64,000 bases of DNA, from NCBI GenBank assembly GCA_029245345.1, contig JAQWPM010000017.1, positions 1 to 64,000 on the forward strand, in the 5' to 3' direction. Below are positions 44,301 to 53,302 of this stretch, piece by piece (position 1 is the stretch's first letter; every line of letters starts with the position of its first letter). A model generated the notes under the pieces. The model searched no databases and was not told the DNA's origin. It saw nothing but the letters and a program-made list of their open reading frames with translations. Both the position numbers and the translations under genes were made by a program. Source of the stretch: Longimicrobiales bacterium. GTDB lineage: Bacteria; Gemmatimonadota; Gemmatimonadetes; Longimicrobiales; Gaopeijiaceae.

Positions 44301-44732
44301 GTCGGTGGTGAAGTCTGGCGAAGCGTACCGACTGCCGATGCCTTTGCTTAGCTGGGTAGGTTCTCCGCCACCCGCGGGCATCAACCACACGTTGTTGTCA
44401 CCGCTCCTGTCGGACACGAAGACGATGCGCTCGCCGTCCGGGCTGAACCGGGGCTGCATGTCGTGCCCCATTCCACGCGTGAGCCGGGTGGCGTCACCGC
44501 CGCCAATGGGCATTGCGTAGAGGTCGCCGAGGAGATCGAAGACGATCGTCTGGCCGTCTGGACTCACGTCGAGTGAGATCCACGTGCCTTCAGTTGTCGT
44601 GAAGCGAGCCCAGCGGGCGGCTTCGAGCGGTAGGCCCCGATCCGGGTCCAGATCCGCTTCCTGTGCCTGCATCACGACGGGCGTCAGAAGCAGGAGTGCG
44701 GCCGGCAAGAGGCCGCGGAAGAACAAGCGCAT
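41352..44732 (-). CDS. TolB-type propeller/amidohydrolase, first gene of the operon
   Basis: The 1126-residue protein begins with a good signal peptide (LLPAALLLLTPVVMQAQ). PD40 blades run from ~45 to 700 (MQPRFSPDGERIVFVSDRSG, YTPVWSPDGRYVAYTTWDDD). The amidohydrolase follows with FVDTHAHMWNMW near 764, TTEGGLDYRL, GVGSHGQLQGLG and GKLADLVILDANPLD. It is the prototype of the two downstream paralogues without extra domains. The ATG is followed by an ATGA overlap at its end, which couples it to the next gene. The substrate is unknown; the family is often annotated as amidohydrolase with a WD40-like N-terminus. Confidence 0.85.
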   Translation of the reverse strand: MRLFFRGLLPAALLLLTPVVMQAQEADLDPDRGLPLEAARWARFTTTEGTWISLDVSPDGQTIVFDLLGDLYAMPIGGGDATRLTRGMGHDMQPRFSPDGERIVFVSDRSGDNNVWLMPAGGGEPTQLSKGIGSRYASPDFTTDGTYVLVSRAAPGAGLEKIWMYHVDGGTGLEIVGGTGDQRMMGAALDADGRYLWYAQRNGMWQYNAILPQYQLWVFDRQTGVRTPMTNRYGSAFRPAVSPNGDWLAYGSRDDADTGIVLRDLNSGEEHWLAYPVQRDDQESTSAMDVLPGYSWTPDGGAIVISYGGGIWSVPADGATPTEIPFSVDAEVAVGPEVSFEYPIEDTPTFTVKQIRDSRPSPDGSQIAFIALDRLYVADVAGGEPRRLTNDVVGEYTPVWSPDGRYVAYTTWDDDSGEGTIRRVSAGGGNATILSTAPAYYQQIAWSPNDRIVGIRSARRNVQEAIDPFIGMGLDSHFFWIPASGGAATAIGPTNGRRLPHFTEDAERIYYYGFAQADPIPGASAAPPPTLALSSARWDDTDKKVHLRVTARIPIGAGGVADGYNISATSDLVEPQTVFEDNNEARELIPQRSAGSVMMAPQGDLALAQIGNDLYVVTVPPANGIVPTIQVAKPDSAAVPTWKLNELGVEFPTWSADGRTAHWSLGNALFSYNMDAASGDANYEAAEQQFGVTADRDIPQGTVVLRGARAITMNGNEIIENADIVVTNNRITSVSAGAGEVPTGAEVIDVSGKTIVPGFVDTHAHMWNMWGVHWARPWIYQANLAYGVTTTRDPQTATTDVLVYEDQVRAGNMVGPRVYHTGPGVFSGEFIRSYEHAIEVLTKYSQYYDTKTFKMYMSGNRRQRQWLIMASLELGLMPTTEGGLDYRLNMTHAIDGYPGVEHTMPIIPAYNDVVELFSTSGTVNTPTLVVSYGGPWGENYFYTNEDIFGDTKLTYFTPKRELDFKARRLQSTGPGPGGWFMDDEYAFRKHSAWLADLVDGGGKTGVGSHGQLQGLGYHWELWLLQSGGMDEHDALRAATLMGAEAIGLGGDLGSIEVGKLADLVILDANPLDNIRNTNTVNRVMMNGRLYDGNTLDEQWPRQRAAPTEAWRETAPNVNAGIRGGGR

Positions 44733-45346
44733 GCACTAACTCCGATACTACGGGGAATGGCCTGAGGTACTGCGAGCGAAGGGGTCGGTATAAGGAACCC
44801 AACCGACATCTACGAAGGATGGCCATGTTAGTGTCGAGTGTTGCCTAGGAAAACGTTTTTTTTGTGCTGCCCCGCATCATTTTGTCGTGTATTCCGCCTC
44901 TGAGGCAGGCAGGGCATGCATTTCTGCGCCCTTAGGGGCTCCGATGCCCCATCCGCCTTGTGCGTCGAGAGCGACGGCGCCCACCAAGGTGGTGAGGGCC
45001 TTGTGGCCTTTTCGGAGCGCCATCTGCTACAGCCACTTGAATCCGTGAACCGTCACACCACCGCGTAGCCGGCAGCTTGTTCCTGTAACTCCGAGGCACG
45101 TTTCCACAGTCGTGTTGCTTCGTCGTCGCTCAGGAAGTCGCGGTTGTTGTCGCTGACCGCTCTCCAGGGTGAGCGAAAGCTTCGCCTCAAGCTGGACGCC
45201 GAGGCAAGCGGGTGGGGCGAGAAGAGGCCCACGGAGAAGCCCTGCGTGCCACCTTCTGGAGGGATCGATTCGTCCGTCGTACGTTCCGGGGGCTGAGGTA
45301 CGTAAGAAAGCCGCAGACGACCATCCTAAATGTGTGGAACGCCGAC
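44733..45346. other. Long intergenic region with one short frame
   Basis: The divergent promoters of the propeller operon (minus) and the creatininase gene (plus) must lie here. A T-rich run (ACGTTTTTTTTG) is at 44853-44864. A minus-strand frame from about 45232 (GTG) to a TGA at 45053-45055 contains FLSDDEATRLWKRASELQEQ, which looks like genuine protein, possibly a gene remnant. I see nothing else. Confidence 0.35.
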
Positions 45347-46108
45347 ATGATTGAGCAGAATCTGCTTCTCGAAGAAATGACCTGGCCCGAGGTCGAGAAG
45401 GCACTCGAAGGAGGCTTCACGTCCATCGTGATCGCCGTGGGTGCGATCGAGCAGCACGGGCCGCACCTTCCGCTCCTTGTAGACGCGGCCCGCGGTGATC
45501 GCCTGGCTGTAGAAGTCGCTCGGCGGCTTGGAGGATCACTCGTCGGGCCTACCATCCGAGTTGGGTGCTCCGAGCACCACATGGGCTTTGCGGGAACTCT
45601 GTCGGTCCGGCAGCAGACGCTAGAGGCGATCTGTCTGGACTACACTGTGAGTTTGGCGCGACACGGCTTCCGCGACGTGTACTTCGTGCCTTCCCACGGC
45701 GGCAACTTTGGCCCGCTTGCCGAGATGCTCGGTGACCTGGCGGCGGCTGTCGCCCCAGGGTGCACGGTCCACGCGTATACGGACCTGCTCGGGTTTATGG
45801 AGTTATGGCAGGGCGCCGTAGCTCAGGAATCGCCAGGCCTCGAGGGGCGGGTCGGGGGACATGCGGACATCGCAGAGTCCTCAGAGATGTTGTGCATTCG
45901 GCCGGATCTCGTGCGTGAGGATCGGGCTGAGGAAGGGAATGTTCAAGAATTCGACGCTGCGCTTGCCCAGCGGATCTTTCGGGATGGATTCAGATCGGTG
46001 ACGCCCAATGGGATTCTGGGTGATGCGCGCGGGATGAGCGCGGCGATTGGGGAGCAGTGTATTAAGAGTGCCGCTGATGGGATCGCAGCAGCGTTGAAGG
46101 CCGACTGA
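45347..46108 (+). CDS. Creatininase-family amidohydrolase
   Basis: From the ATG at 45347 the product is 253 residues. The family signature GAIEQHGPHLPLLVDA (32-47) provides metal ligands Glu35, His37 and Asp46; SHGGNFG and GGHADIAESSEML complete the site. Such enzymes hydrolyse creatinine or related cyclic amides, or act in cofactor maturation (MftE) and riboflavin-related pathways. There is no signal peptide, so it is cytoplasmic. Upstream in-frame codons reach 45212 but lack a ribosome binding site. The glycosyltransferase gene starts 17 bases after its stop. Confidence 0.8.
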   Translation: MIEQNLLLEEMTWPEVEKALEGGFTSIVIAVGAIEQHGPHLPLLVDAARGDRLAVEVARRLGGSLVGPTIRVGCSEHHMGFAGTLSVRQQTLEAICLDYTVSLARHGFRDVYFVPSHGGNFGPLAEMLGDLAAAVAPGCTVHAYTDLLGFMELWQGAVAQESPGLEGRVGGHADIAESSEMLCIRPDLVREDRAEEGNVQEFDAALAQRIFRDGFRSVTPNGILGDARGMSAAIGEQCIKSAADGIAAALKAD

Positions 46109-46125
46109 ATAACCTGAGCACAGCG

Positions 46126-47202
46126 GTGACTTCGAATGCACCGCGTTATGCGGTCTTTGTATCCCCTCATGGATACGGACATGCCGCTCGGGCCTCCGGA
46201 GTCATGGAGGCGTTGAACCGGCACAATGGAGCCCGGTTCGAGGTCTTCACGACGGCACCGCGGTGGTTCTTTGAGGAGTCCCTGAAGGGGCTTTTCGAGT
46301 ATCACGAAGTGGAGTGTGATGTCGGGTTCAGGCAGGCGTCTGCGCTGAAGGCGGACCTGGGTGCTACGGCCGTCGCGCTCAATGAGCTGCTGCCGTTCCC
46401 GGACGACGAGATCGACCGGCTCGCACAGCTCGTCCGAGCCTCCGGTTGTGAGGCACTCCTCGCAGACATCGCACCTTTTGGGGTCGCAGTGGCTGAACGG
46501 GCGGGGATCCCTTCGGTACTCGTCGAGAACTTCACATGGTCTTGGCTCTACGAACCCTTCTTCGGCGAACATCCGGAGTTAGAGGGCTTTTCAGATGAGC
46601 TCGCGATGTGGCGATCCCGAGCCACCGTGTTGATCCAGACGGAGCCGCTCTGTTCGCGTGACGAGGGTGCCCGTTTGGTGAACCCAATCAGCCGAACCCC
46701 TCGCCTGTCCCGGTCGGATCAGCTCGCCGCCCTCGGCGTTGGGGAAGGGGAACGACTCATCGTCGTGACCATGGGTGGCTACGGCGAACCGATGCCCTTC
46801 TTGGACGAACTCCGAAGCCAGGATGGCGTGACGTTCGTTGTGACCGGCGCTCAAGAGACGTCCACTGACGGGAATCTTCGACTCTTCAGTAACCAGACGC
46901 CGATCTTCATGCCCGACATGATGCGGGCCGCGGACGCGGTCGTGGCAAAACTCGGATACGGAACCGTAGCGGAGGTGTGGGCCGAGGGACTCCCATACGC
47001 CTATGTGAGCCGCCCCGGTTTCCCCGAGATGCCTCCATTGGAGGCGTTCTGCAAACGAGAGCTCGGCGCTCTTGAAATGAGTCCGAGCGACTTCTCCTCC
47101 GGGAAGTGGATTGGCCGGATTCCTGAGTTGCTCTCGATGCCGCGGACACCACGTACGAACGGCGGTGCGGAGAGCGTCGCTGAGGTGCTCGCTGGACTCT
47201 AG
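46126..47202 (+). CDS. GT-B glycosyltransferase-like protein (MJ1255/L-arabinokinase N-domain type)
   Basis: The 358-residue protein starts with GTG. It has the N-terminal VSPHGYGHAARASGV motif that marks this group, and a C-terminal UDP-sugar-type domain with LIVVTMGGYGEPM and VAKLGYGTVAEVWAEGLPY. The latter matches the nucleotide-sugar-binding region of GT28/MurG-like enzymes. It is cytoplasmic and lies in tandem with a creatininase-family gene. It may transfer a sugar to a small molecule or lipid. The partner substrate is unknown. Confidence 0.7.
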   Translation: MTSNAPRYAVFVSPHGYGHAARASGVMEALNRHNGARFEVFTTAPRWFFEESLKGLFEYHEVECDVGFRQASALKADLGATAVALNELLPFPDDEIDRLAQLVRASGCEALLADIAPFGVAVAERAGIPSVLVENFTWSWLYEPFFGEHPELEGFSDELAMWRSRATVLIQTEPLCSRDEGARLVNPISRTPRLSRSDQLAALGVGEGERLIVVTMGGYGEPMPFLDELRSQDGVTFVVTGAQETSTDGNLRLFSNQTPIFMPDMMRAADAVVAKLGYGTVAEVWAEGLPYAYVSRPGFPEMPPLEAFCKRELGALEMSPSDFSSGKWIGRIPELLSMPRTPRTNGGAESVAEVLAGL

Positions 47203-47224
47203 AGGACAGCGTTACCGGACATCG

Positions 47225-48913
47225 TTATCCGACCGGGTCGACGACCCCCAATACATGGATCGCGATAAGACCTAGGATGCCGACGACAAGCAGGTAATAC
47301 ACGGTCGGCAGAATCGTCTTCCGCAGCGTCGCCCCCTCTTTGCCCAGCAGCCCTACCGTAGCAGATGCCGCGACCACGTTGTGAATCGCAATCATGTTGC
47401 CGGCGGCGGCTCCGACCGCCTGAAGTGCGACGATCATCACGGTGGACATCGCGAGACGTTCGGCTACTCCGTACTGGAAGGCGGAGAACATCAGATTACT
47501 CACCGTATTCGAGCCCGCGATGAATGCGCCGAGCGCGCCGGTGAGGGGTGCAAAGAACGGCCATACCTGACCGACGTTGCCCGCCACCCACTCCGCCATC
47601 GCCAGTGGCATGGCCAAGAAGCCAGCGCCGTTCACTTCAGAGTTGATGTAGACCCGGACCATTGGGACGGTGAAGATGAGCACGAATCCCGCGCCCAGGA
47701 GGACTTTGCTGGACGATTGCACCGCCTCCTTGAGAGCCGACCCACTCATCCGATGGAGCAGTGCCGTGATCCCGACCACGACCAAGAGCACGAACCCGGG
47801 TAAGTAGAGCGGCGTCGTCGTGGCCGTGATGCCCGACCCTAGGATGTTCGCCCACTGGATGTCGGGGACCTTGAGCCATCCCCCAATGGGAAGGTTGGGC
47901 AGCCGTGTGAGGACCAGAAGAAGTCCGAGGATTCCGTAGGGAGCCCATGCCATTACCGAGGAGACACCGCTCTCCGGGACGTCGGCCAGCTCTTCTTCCA
48001 ATCCACTGACCCACTCGTCGTCCCAACGATCGCGGGCGGGGAAGTCCCATGTGTCCGAGGGGATGAGCCAGCCGCGCCGGGCGAAGGTCACGACGATGGC
48101 CAGGCCGATCGGGGCCCCCAACAGGGAAGGGAACTCCGGACCGAGGAAGGTGCCAAGGAGTACGTAGGGCACGGTGAAGGCTAGACCACCCACGAGCGTG
48201 AACGGCAGAATGGATAGCCCTTCCGTCCACGACTTCTTCTCTCCGAAGAATCGGGTGAGCATGATGACCATCCATGTGGGCATCAGGACGCCCGCGGTCG
48301 CGTGCAGCAAAACCGCTTTCGCGGTGACCGCCTCCAGGTAGTCCCGCATGGAGAGGCCGGCCCCAGCCAGGTCAGCCATGAATGCTTCGCCACCGAGCCC
48401 ACCCTGCACACCCACCAAGACGGGTGTGCCAACAGCACCAAACGTCACCGCTGTGCTCTGCACCATCATGCCGAGCATGACTGCACCCGCGGCGGGAAAA
48501 CCAAGGGCGACGAGAAGTGGTGCAGCCACGGCAGCCGGTGTGCCGAACCCTGCCGAGCCCTCAATGAACGAACCAAAAAGCCACGCGACGATCACGACTT
48601 GGACCCGTCGGTCGTCGCTGACGCCGTGGAAGCTCCGGCGGATCGCCGAGACACCGCCGGATCGCTCCAGCGTGTGCAGGAGCAGAATCGCACCGAAGAT
48701 GATGAAGAGCAGGTCGAACGTCAGGAACAGGCCCTGGATGGACGCTGCCGCGATGCGCGAAGGCTCCATCTGCCACGCCCCAAACGCCACCGCGACAGCC
48801 GCGAGATACGCCGCGGGCATCGCCTTCTTAGCTGGCACCCGAAAGCCGACGAGGAGTGCACCCCCCAACGCAATGGGGAACAGGGCCAGGAAGGCCTGTA
48901 GTCCGGCGCCCAC
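47225..48913 (-). CDS. lldP: L-lactate permease family transporter
   Basis: The 562-residue protein has about 13 hydrophobic segments. The family signatures [21 protein letters not shown] and [18 protein letters not shown] identify LctP/LldP proton-coupled lactate/glycolate permeases of the inner membrane. GTG at 48913 lies 2 bases after the stop of the DUF2461 gene, so it ends a pdxH-DUF2461-permease operon. A loop with many acids ([18 protein letters not shown]) is longer than in E. coli LldP. The exact substrate could be lactate, glycolate or another 2-hydroxyacid. Confidence 0.85.
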   Translation of the reverse strand: MGAGLQAFLALFPIALGGALLVGFRVPAKKAMPAAYLAAVAVAFGAWQMEPSRIAAASIQGLFLTFDLLFIIFGAILLLHTLERSGGVSAIRRSFHGVSDDRRVQVVIVAWLFGSFIEGSAGFGTPAAVAAPLLVALGFPAAGAVMLGMMVQSTAVTFGAVGTPVLVGVQGGLGGEAFMADLAGAGLSMRDYLEAVTAKAVLLHATAGVLMPTWMVIMLTRFFGEKKSWTEGLSILPFTLVGGLAFTVPYVLLGTFLGPEFPSLLGAPIGLAIVVTFARRGWLIPSDTWDFPARDRWDDEWVSGLEEELADVPESGVSSVMAWAPYGILGLLLVLTRLPNLPIGGWLKVPDIQWANILGSGITATTTPLYLPGFVLLVVVGITALLHRMSGSALKEAVQSSSKVLLGAGFVLIFTVPMVRVYINSEVNGAGFLAMPLAMAEWVAGNVGQVWPFFAPLTGALGAFIAGSNTVSNLMFSAFQYGVAERLAMSTVMIVALQAVGAAAGNMIAIHNVVAASATVGLLGKEGATLRKTILPTVYYLLVVGILGLIAIHVLGVVDPVG

Positions 48914-48915
48914 CG

Positions 48916-49602
48916 TTAGAAGGGCACGTTCAAGGCGTCACACAGATAACGCATGAATGGTGTGCCAGCCCGGAAGAGCTGTTCGAGCTCTTTGGGCAGG
49001 TCCGAGTTGAGTACGAACTTCTGAGGCAGAGACGTGATCGCGATAAAGTCCTTGAACTTCAGATCCTCGATAAGCGGGTGCTCTGGATCGAATCCTTTTG
49101 GTGGGCGCGACAGTTTGTCGCCGACCAACCCGACCGTACCCAGGAATTTCTTGCCCCGTGACGCCTTCTTCCAACCCGCCGGTTCGGCAACGATGTGCTC
49201 CCGGATGGCCCGTAGCGCCTTCGATTCCGGATGCCAGACGCCCATTCCGGCAAAGACCTCGCCGGGTTCGATGTGCAGGTAGTAGCCCGGTGCGTAGGCG
49301 TTCTTGGCCTGCTCGTGCCGGAAGTGTATGCCCACATGCGTCTTGTAAGGCGTCTTGTCCTTCAAGAAGCGGGTGTCGCGGTAGATCCTGAACAGGGATC
49401 GCGGCGTGGCCATGAAGTGGGGGCTCAACTTCTTCAGGTACGGCGCGAAGTCTGATATGAAACGCAGCGAGGCGTCTTTGATGTGCGTCTCGTACCGAGG
49501 CTTGTTCTTTGAAAACCATTCGCGGTCGTTGTTGTCCGCCAGGTCCTTCATGAACTGAAACGCACCGCGCGCGAAGTAGGGTTGGGCTCCCACTTCTTTC
49601 AC
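48916..49602 (-). CDS. DUF2461 family protein
   Basis: From the GTG at 49602 (a GTG 9 bases further in is possible) the product is 228 residues. It reads [41 protein letters not shown] and [20 protein letters not shown], the signature blocks of the DUF2461/TIGR02453 family. The biochemical role of the family is not established. It lies 5 bases after pdxH and just before the permease, so all three are co-transcribed. Confidence 0.8.
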   Translation of the reverse strand: MKEVGAQPYFARGAFQFMKDLADNNDREWFSKNKPRYETHIKDASLRFISDFAPYLKKLSPHFMATPRSLFRIYRDTRFLKDKTPYKTHVGIHFRHEQAKNAYAPGYYLHIEPGEVFAGMGVWHPESKALRAIREHIVAEPAGWKKASRGKKFLGTVGLVGDKLSRPPKGFDPEHPLIEDLKFKDFIAITSLPQKFVLNSDLPKELEQLFRAGTPFMRYLCDALNVPF

Positions 49603-49607
49603 ATCTC

Positions 49608-50261
49608 TTACGGGTAAAGCCACTTCGTACTCCACCCAGTCTCGGTATGGGAGAACACCAGGCGGTCGTGCAATCGGTCTGCGCGGCCCTGCCAGAACTC
49701 GATCTGGTCCGGCCGCACGAGATAGCCGCCCCAATGTGGCGGGAGCGGAACGTCTTCGCCTGGATACTGTTCCTTGAAGTCCGCGACTGCTGCCTCCAGA
49801 GAACTTCGTTCTTCCAGCGGTTCACTCTGTCGTGAAGCCCATGCCCCAATGCGGCTTCCTTTCCCGCGGGACGTGAAGTAGGCCAGGCTCTCTTCGCGTG
49901 AAACGCGCTCGACGTGTCCGGTCACTCGGACTTGCCGTTCGAGTACGGCCCAGTGAAAACAGAGGGCCGCGTGCGGGTTCGCTTCGAGTTCGCCCGCCTT
50001 TCTGCTTCCATAATTCGTATAGAAGACAAAACCGCGCTCGTCCACGCCCTTGAGTAGGACCGTACGAGCAGAAGGAATTCCTTCCGCGGTCGACGTAGCC
50101 AATGTCATCGACTCCGGAAGAGCGATCCCGGACTCCTCCGCAGCCGAGTGCCAGGCACGAAAGAGGGCGATGGGATTCATATCCGCTGCCGCCTCAGGGA
50201 GGCCGGACGCTACGCCTTGCTCCAAGGTGAGCATGGTCTTGATGGAGGATTTCAGAGACAT
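49608..50261 (-). CDS. pdxH: Pyridoxamine 5-phosphate oxidase
   Basis: The 217-residue protein has the family blocks ARTVLLKGVDERGFVFYTNYGSRKA (FMN and PLP contacts), FHWAVLERQVRVTGHVERV and a GGYLVRPDQIEFWQG block, and ends TKWLYP in place of the usual RLxP end. It converts pyridoxine and pyridoxamine phosphate to pyridoxal phosphate with FMN in the cytoplasm. Length is normal. It is transcribed away from the copper operon; the ~120 bases between them hold the copper promoter. Confidence 0.9.
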   Translation of the reverse strand: MSLKSSIKTMLTLEQGVASGLPEAAADMNPIALFRAWHSAAEESGIALPESMTLATSTAEGIPSARTVLLKGVDERGFVFYTNYGSRKAGELEANPHAALCFHWAVLERQVRVTGHVERVSREESLAYFTSRGKGSRIGAWASRQSEPLEERSSLEAAVADFKEQYPGEDVPLPPHWGGYLVRPDQIEFWQGRADRLHDRLVFSHTETGWSTKWLYP

Positions 50262-50302
50262 GCCGGAAGGTGCCCGCTCCGTGGAAACACGACAAGGACC
50301 CG

Positions 50303-50331
50303 TTGCTCGTCGTAGTCGGGTCGGTTATTCT
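50303..50331 (+). promoter_or_regulatory. Promoter of the copper operon
   Basis: TTGCTC (50303-50308) and TATTCT (50326-50331) are separated by exactly 17 bases. The predicted start falls inside the G/C-tract operator that follows, the usual layout for CsoR repression. Confidence 0.6.
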
Positions 50332-50333
50332 TG

Positions 50334-50354
50334 TATCCCCCCCCAGGGGGGTAG
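50334..50354 (+). promoter_or_regulatory. CsoR-type operator
   Basis: TATCCCCCCCCAGGGGGGTAG is an inverted C-tract/G-tract with TA at its ends, like known CsoR operators (TACCCC...GGGGTA). It lies directly after the -10 box and 32 bases before the csoR start. Confidence 0.7.
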
Positions 50355-50385
50355 GGGTAAGGTGTACCGAACGGAGGCTGCGGAC

Positions 50386-50664
50386 ATGCAGGATGAACGA
50401 ACCACCGACATCGTGCGGCGCCTAAAGAGCGTGGAGGGCCATGTTCGAGGCGTGGAGCGCATGGTGGGCGAAGACGCGTACTGCATCGACGTCGTGAACC
50501 AGATTCTGGCCATCCAGCGCGCGCTCAAGAAGGTGAGCGGTCTCGTTCTGGACCAACATCTCCACCACTGTGTGACAAGCGCCATTCGCGGCACCGACGA
50601 CAACGAAAAAGAACAGGTCCTCGGAGAACTACTCCAGGTCTTCGAAGCCACCGGAAAGGCCTAA
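50386..50664 (+). CDS. csoR: CsoR copper-sensing repressor
   Basis: The 92-residue all-helical protein begins at an ATG with GGAGG 8 bases upstream. Its Cu(I) ligands Cys33, His58 and Cys62 have the same 25- and 4-residue spacing as the CsoR Cys-His-Cys triad. CsoR tetramers bind the G/C-tract operator and let go when Cu(I) binds. It is the first gene of the unit it controls. A formaldehyde- or nickel-type family member (FrmR/RcnR) is less likely given the ligand set and the copZ-copA neighbours. Confidence 0.9.
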   Translation: MQDERTTDIVRRLKSVEGHVRGVERMVGEDAYCIDVVNQILAIQRALKKVSGLVLDQHLHHCVTSAIRGTDDNEKEQVLGELLQVFEATGKA

Positions 50665-50676
50665 AGGAGAGAACAC

Positions 50677-50886
50677 ATGACGAATAAGACCGTGACCGCC
50701 CCGAGCATCAGCTGCGGGCACTGCGTCGCCACCATTGAGCGGGAAGTCGGCGAACTGAACGGAGTCGAAGAGGTGAAGGCGGAGCAGGTCGCCAAGACCG
50801 TGAAGATCTCCTGGGATCCGGATACGACGGACTGGGTGGTCATCGAGGAACTCATGACAGAGATCGGCCACCCGCCGGTAGGCTGA
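50677..50886 (+). CDS. copZ: Copper chaperone
   Basis: The 69-residue heavy-metal-associated domain has SCGHC (Cys13, Cys16), where the usual MxCxxC has Pro-Ser-Ile-Ser before Cys. It carries Cu(I) to the P-type ATPase. GGAGAG stands before the ATG. It lies 12 bases after csoR and 15 before copA. Confidence 0.85.
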   Translation: MTNKTVTAPSISCGHCVATIEREVGELNGVEEVKAEQVAKTVKISWDPDTTDWVVIEELMTEIGHPPVG

Positions 50887-50901
50887 GTCGAGAGTGGTCT
50901 C

Positions 50902-53187
50902 ATGACACCTGACGTTCGCGAGCGTGAGGTCGTTCTCCCCATCACGGGGATGACGTGCGTCAACTGTGCAGCGACCGTGGAGCGCGCGCTTCGGAAGACG
51001 GAGGGTGTGTCTGAAGTCTCCGTGAATTTTGCCACTGAGCGAGCCACGGTGCGGCTCACGAACTCGGTATTGGAAAAGGCGGACCTCACTGAGGTCGTGA
51101 GCCGCGTGGGCTTTGGTGTGCTCGAGGCCGAAGGCGAAGCTCTGGAGGACGCCGAAGCCGCTGGCCGACGGGCTGAGATCGCGGATCAAACGAAGAAGTT
51201 CTGGACCGGGGTCGCCTTCGCCGGCCCGCTCTTTGTTCTCAGCATGGCTCGCGACTTCACGCTTCTGGGAGCGTGGTCGCACGCTCCTTGGGTCAACTGG
51301 CTCATGTTTGCGCTCGCGACCCCAGTCCAATTTTACGTGGGGTGGGACTACTACGTCGGAGGCTTCAAGTCACTTCGGGCCGGCTCCGCGAACATGGACG
51401 TGCTCGTCGCGCTCGGGTCGTCGGTAGCCTGGATCTACTCGGTTGTGGTGGCCACGGCGCTCACGATGGGCTCCGTGGCTGCGGGTGAGCATGTCTACTT
51501 CGAGACCGCTGCGTTGATCATCACGCTGATCAAGCTTGGAAAGCTCCTTGAAGTGCGAGCGAAGGGTCAGACGGGCGAAGCCATCCGGGAACTCATGGAA
51601 CTCCAACCTGACACCGCCAGAGTCGTGCGGGATGGAGTGGAGGTCGAGGTCTCCCTCGCAGACGTACTCGTAGGCGACCTGGTATCGGTGCGGCCCGGTG
51701 GCCGGATTCCCGTCGATGGTATGCTGGAGCAGGGACACTCTACCATCGACGAGAGCATGCTTACGGGAGAGAGCATGCCCGTCGAAAAAGGCCCTGGCGA
51801 CACAGTCACCGGTGCGACGGTGAATCGCGTCGGCGCATTCCAATACCGAGCCACCAAGGTGGGTGCGGACACCGCACTCGCGCAGGTGATCCGGCTTGTT
51901 CGTGAGGCCCAGGGCAGCAAGGCGCCCATTCAGCGATTGGCGGATCGAGTCGCCTCGGTGTTCGTGCCGGTCGTGATAGGCTTGGCCTTGGCCACGTTCC
52001 TGGTGTGGTGGCTGGCCGTTGATGCTGGCTTTACCCCGGCGCTCATCCGGATGGTCGCTGTACTGGTTATCGCATGCCCGTGTGCGCTCGGGCTCGCGAC
52101 GCCCACTGCCGTGATGGTGGGGACGGGGAGGGGGGCTCGTATGGGCATTCTCTTCCGATCCTCGGAAGCGCTCGAGCGCGCTCGGCAGGTCGACATCGTT
52201 GTGTTGGATAAGACCGGCACGGTGACGAAGGGAGAACCCGTCGTGCACACGGTCCATGGTGCGAACGGGAATGACGCAGAGCTTCTCGCTCTGGCGGCCT
52301 CCGCGGAGATGCGCAGTGAGCACCCGATCTCATTGGCGGTGTTGGCGGCTGCGCGGAACCGCGGCCTTGAGGTGCAGGAACCGTCGAGCTTCGAAGCCGT
52401 CGTTGGTCGAGGTGTTACCGCCACGGTGCAGGGCGTGGACGTACTCGTCGGCTCCAGGCGCCTCATGACTGAGAACGGCATCGATACCGCTGCCCTCGAT
52501 CCAGAGGAGGCACGCATCGAGGCGTTAGCTCAGACCCCGCTTTGGGTTGCTCAAGACGGTCATGCGATCGGGCTGCTCTCCGTCGCCGATGCACTCAAGG
52601 ACGGATCGCGTGAGGCCGTTGGCCAGCTCCGGGCTGCGGGTCTCCGGGTCGTTATGCTGACGGGCGACCGTGAAACCACCGCGCGTGCCGTAGCGGCCGA
52701 GGCAGGAATTGACGAAGTCATCGCCGATGTACTGCCGGACGGAAAAGCGGAGGCGATTAAACTGCTTCAAGAAACGGGTGATGTCGCCATGGTCGGCGAC
52801 GGGATTAACGATGCGCCCGCTCTGGCACAGTCCGACGTCGGCATCGCGATCGGGACAGGGGCCGACGTGGCGATGGAAGCCGCCGACGTCACGCTCATGC
52901 GTGGGGATCTCCGCTCGGTGCCACTAGCCTTCGAGTTGAGCCGAGCGACCATGCGGACCATCGAACAGAATCTGTTCTGGGCTTTCTTCTACAATGTGGT
53001 CCTGATTCCCGTTGCAGCGGGCACTCTCTACAGCTTTGCGTTTCTGCCGATGATGCTACGGACGCTCCACCCGATCCTGGCGGCCGTCGCTATGGCGTTC
53101 AGTTCGGTGAGCGTCGTCGGGAACAGCTTGCGACTACGAAGAGCGACGTTGGCGAGTGAGAAAACCTTCGGCGGGCTGCGCTCGTAA
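50902..53187 (+). CDS. copA: Cu(I)-exporting P1B-type ATPase
   Basis: The 761-residue pump has one N-terminal metal domain (GMTCVNC, Cys19/Cys22), the A-domain LTGESMP, the transmembrane CPC (392-394) typical of Cu+/Ag+ transport, the phosphorylated Asp436 in [11 protein letters not shown], a SEHPIS nucleotide motif and the hinge [18 protein letters not shown]. It exports Cu(I) across the inner membrane. It follows the chaperone and repressor in one operon. The C-terminus has the usual last two membrane helices ([24 protein letters not shown]). Silver may be co-transported. Confidence 0.95.
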   Translation: MTPDVREREVVLPITGMTCVNCAATVERALRKTEGVSEVSVNFATERATVRLTNSVLEKADLTEVVSRVGFGVLEAEGEALEDAEAAGRRAEIADQTKKFWTGVAFAGPLFVLSMARDFTLLGAWSHAPWVNWLMFALATPVQFYVGWDYYVGGFKSLRAGSANMDVLVALGSSVAWIYSVVVATALTMGSVAAGEHVYFETAALIITLIKLGKLLEVRAKGQTGEAIRELMELQPDTARVVRDGVEVEVSLADVLVGDLVSVRPGGRIPVDGMLEQGHSTIDESMLTGESMPVEKGPGDTVTGATVNRVGAFQYRATKVGADTALAQVIRLVREAQGSKAPIQRLADRVASVFVPVVIGLALATFLVWWLAVDAGFTPALIRMVAVLVIACPCALGLATPTAVMVGTGRGARMGILFRSSEALERARQVDIVVLDKTGTVTKGEPVVHTVHGANGNDAELLALAASAEMRSEHPISLAVLAAARNRGLEVQEPSSFEAVVGRGVTATVQGVDVLVGSRRLMTENGIDTAALDPEEARIEALAQTPLWVAQDGHAIGLLSVADALKDGSREAVGQLRAAGLRVVMLTGDRETTARAVAAEAGIDEVIADVLPDGKAEAIKLLQETGDVAMVGDGINDAPALAQSDVGIAIGTGADVAMEAADVTLMRGDLRSVPLAFELSRATMRTIEQNLFWAFFYNVVLIPVAAGTLYSFAFLPMMLRTLHPILAAVAMAFSSVSVVGNSLRLRRATLASEKTFGGLRS

Positions 53188-53195
53188 GGTCCACC

Positions 53196-53258
53196 ATGAT
53201 GATGATTCTGAAGCGAATGGTGAAGCTCGTTTTGAGCTGGATCGCAGGTAAGATCTAA
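53196..53258 (+). CDS. 20-residue hydrophobic, cationic microprotein candidate
   Basis: The reading frame is MMMILKRMVKLVLSWIAGKI, with AAGG 6 bases before the first ATG and 8 bases between the copA stop and that ATG. It is hydrophobic with four basic residues, so it would insert in or lie on the membrane. Its position suggests translation with the copper operon, as with other small pump-associated peptides. There is no homology evidence; a chance frame of 20 codons cannot be excluded. Confidence 0.4.
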   Translation: MMMILKRMVKLVLSWIAGKI

Positions 53259-53302
53259 GACGCCCTGATCGGCTTCTCTGACCTCATATGGGTCGGTTCA
53301 GG

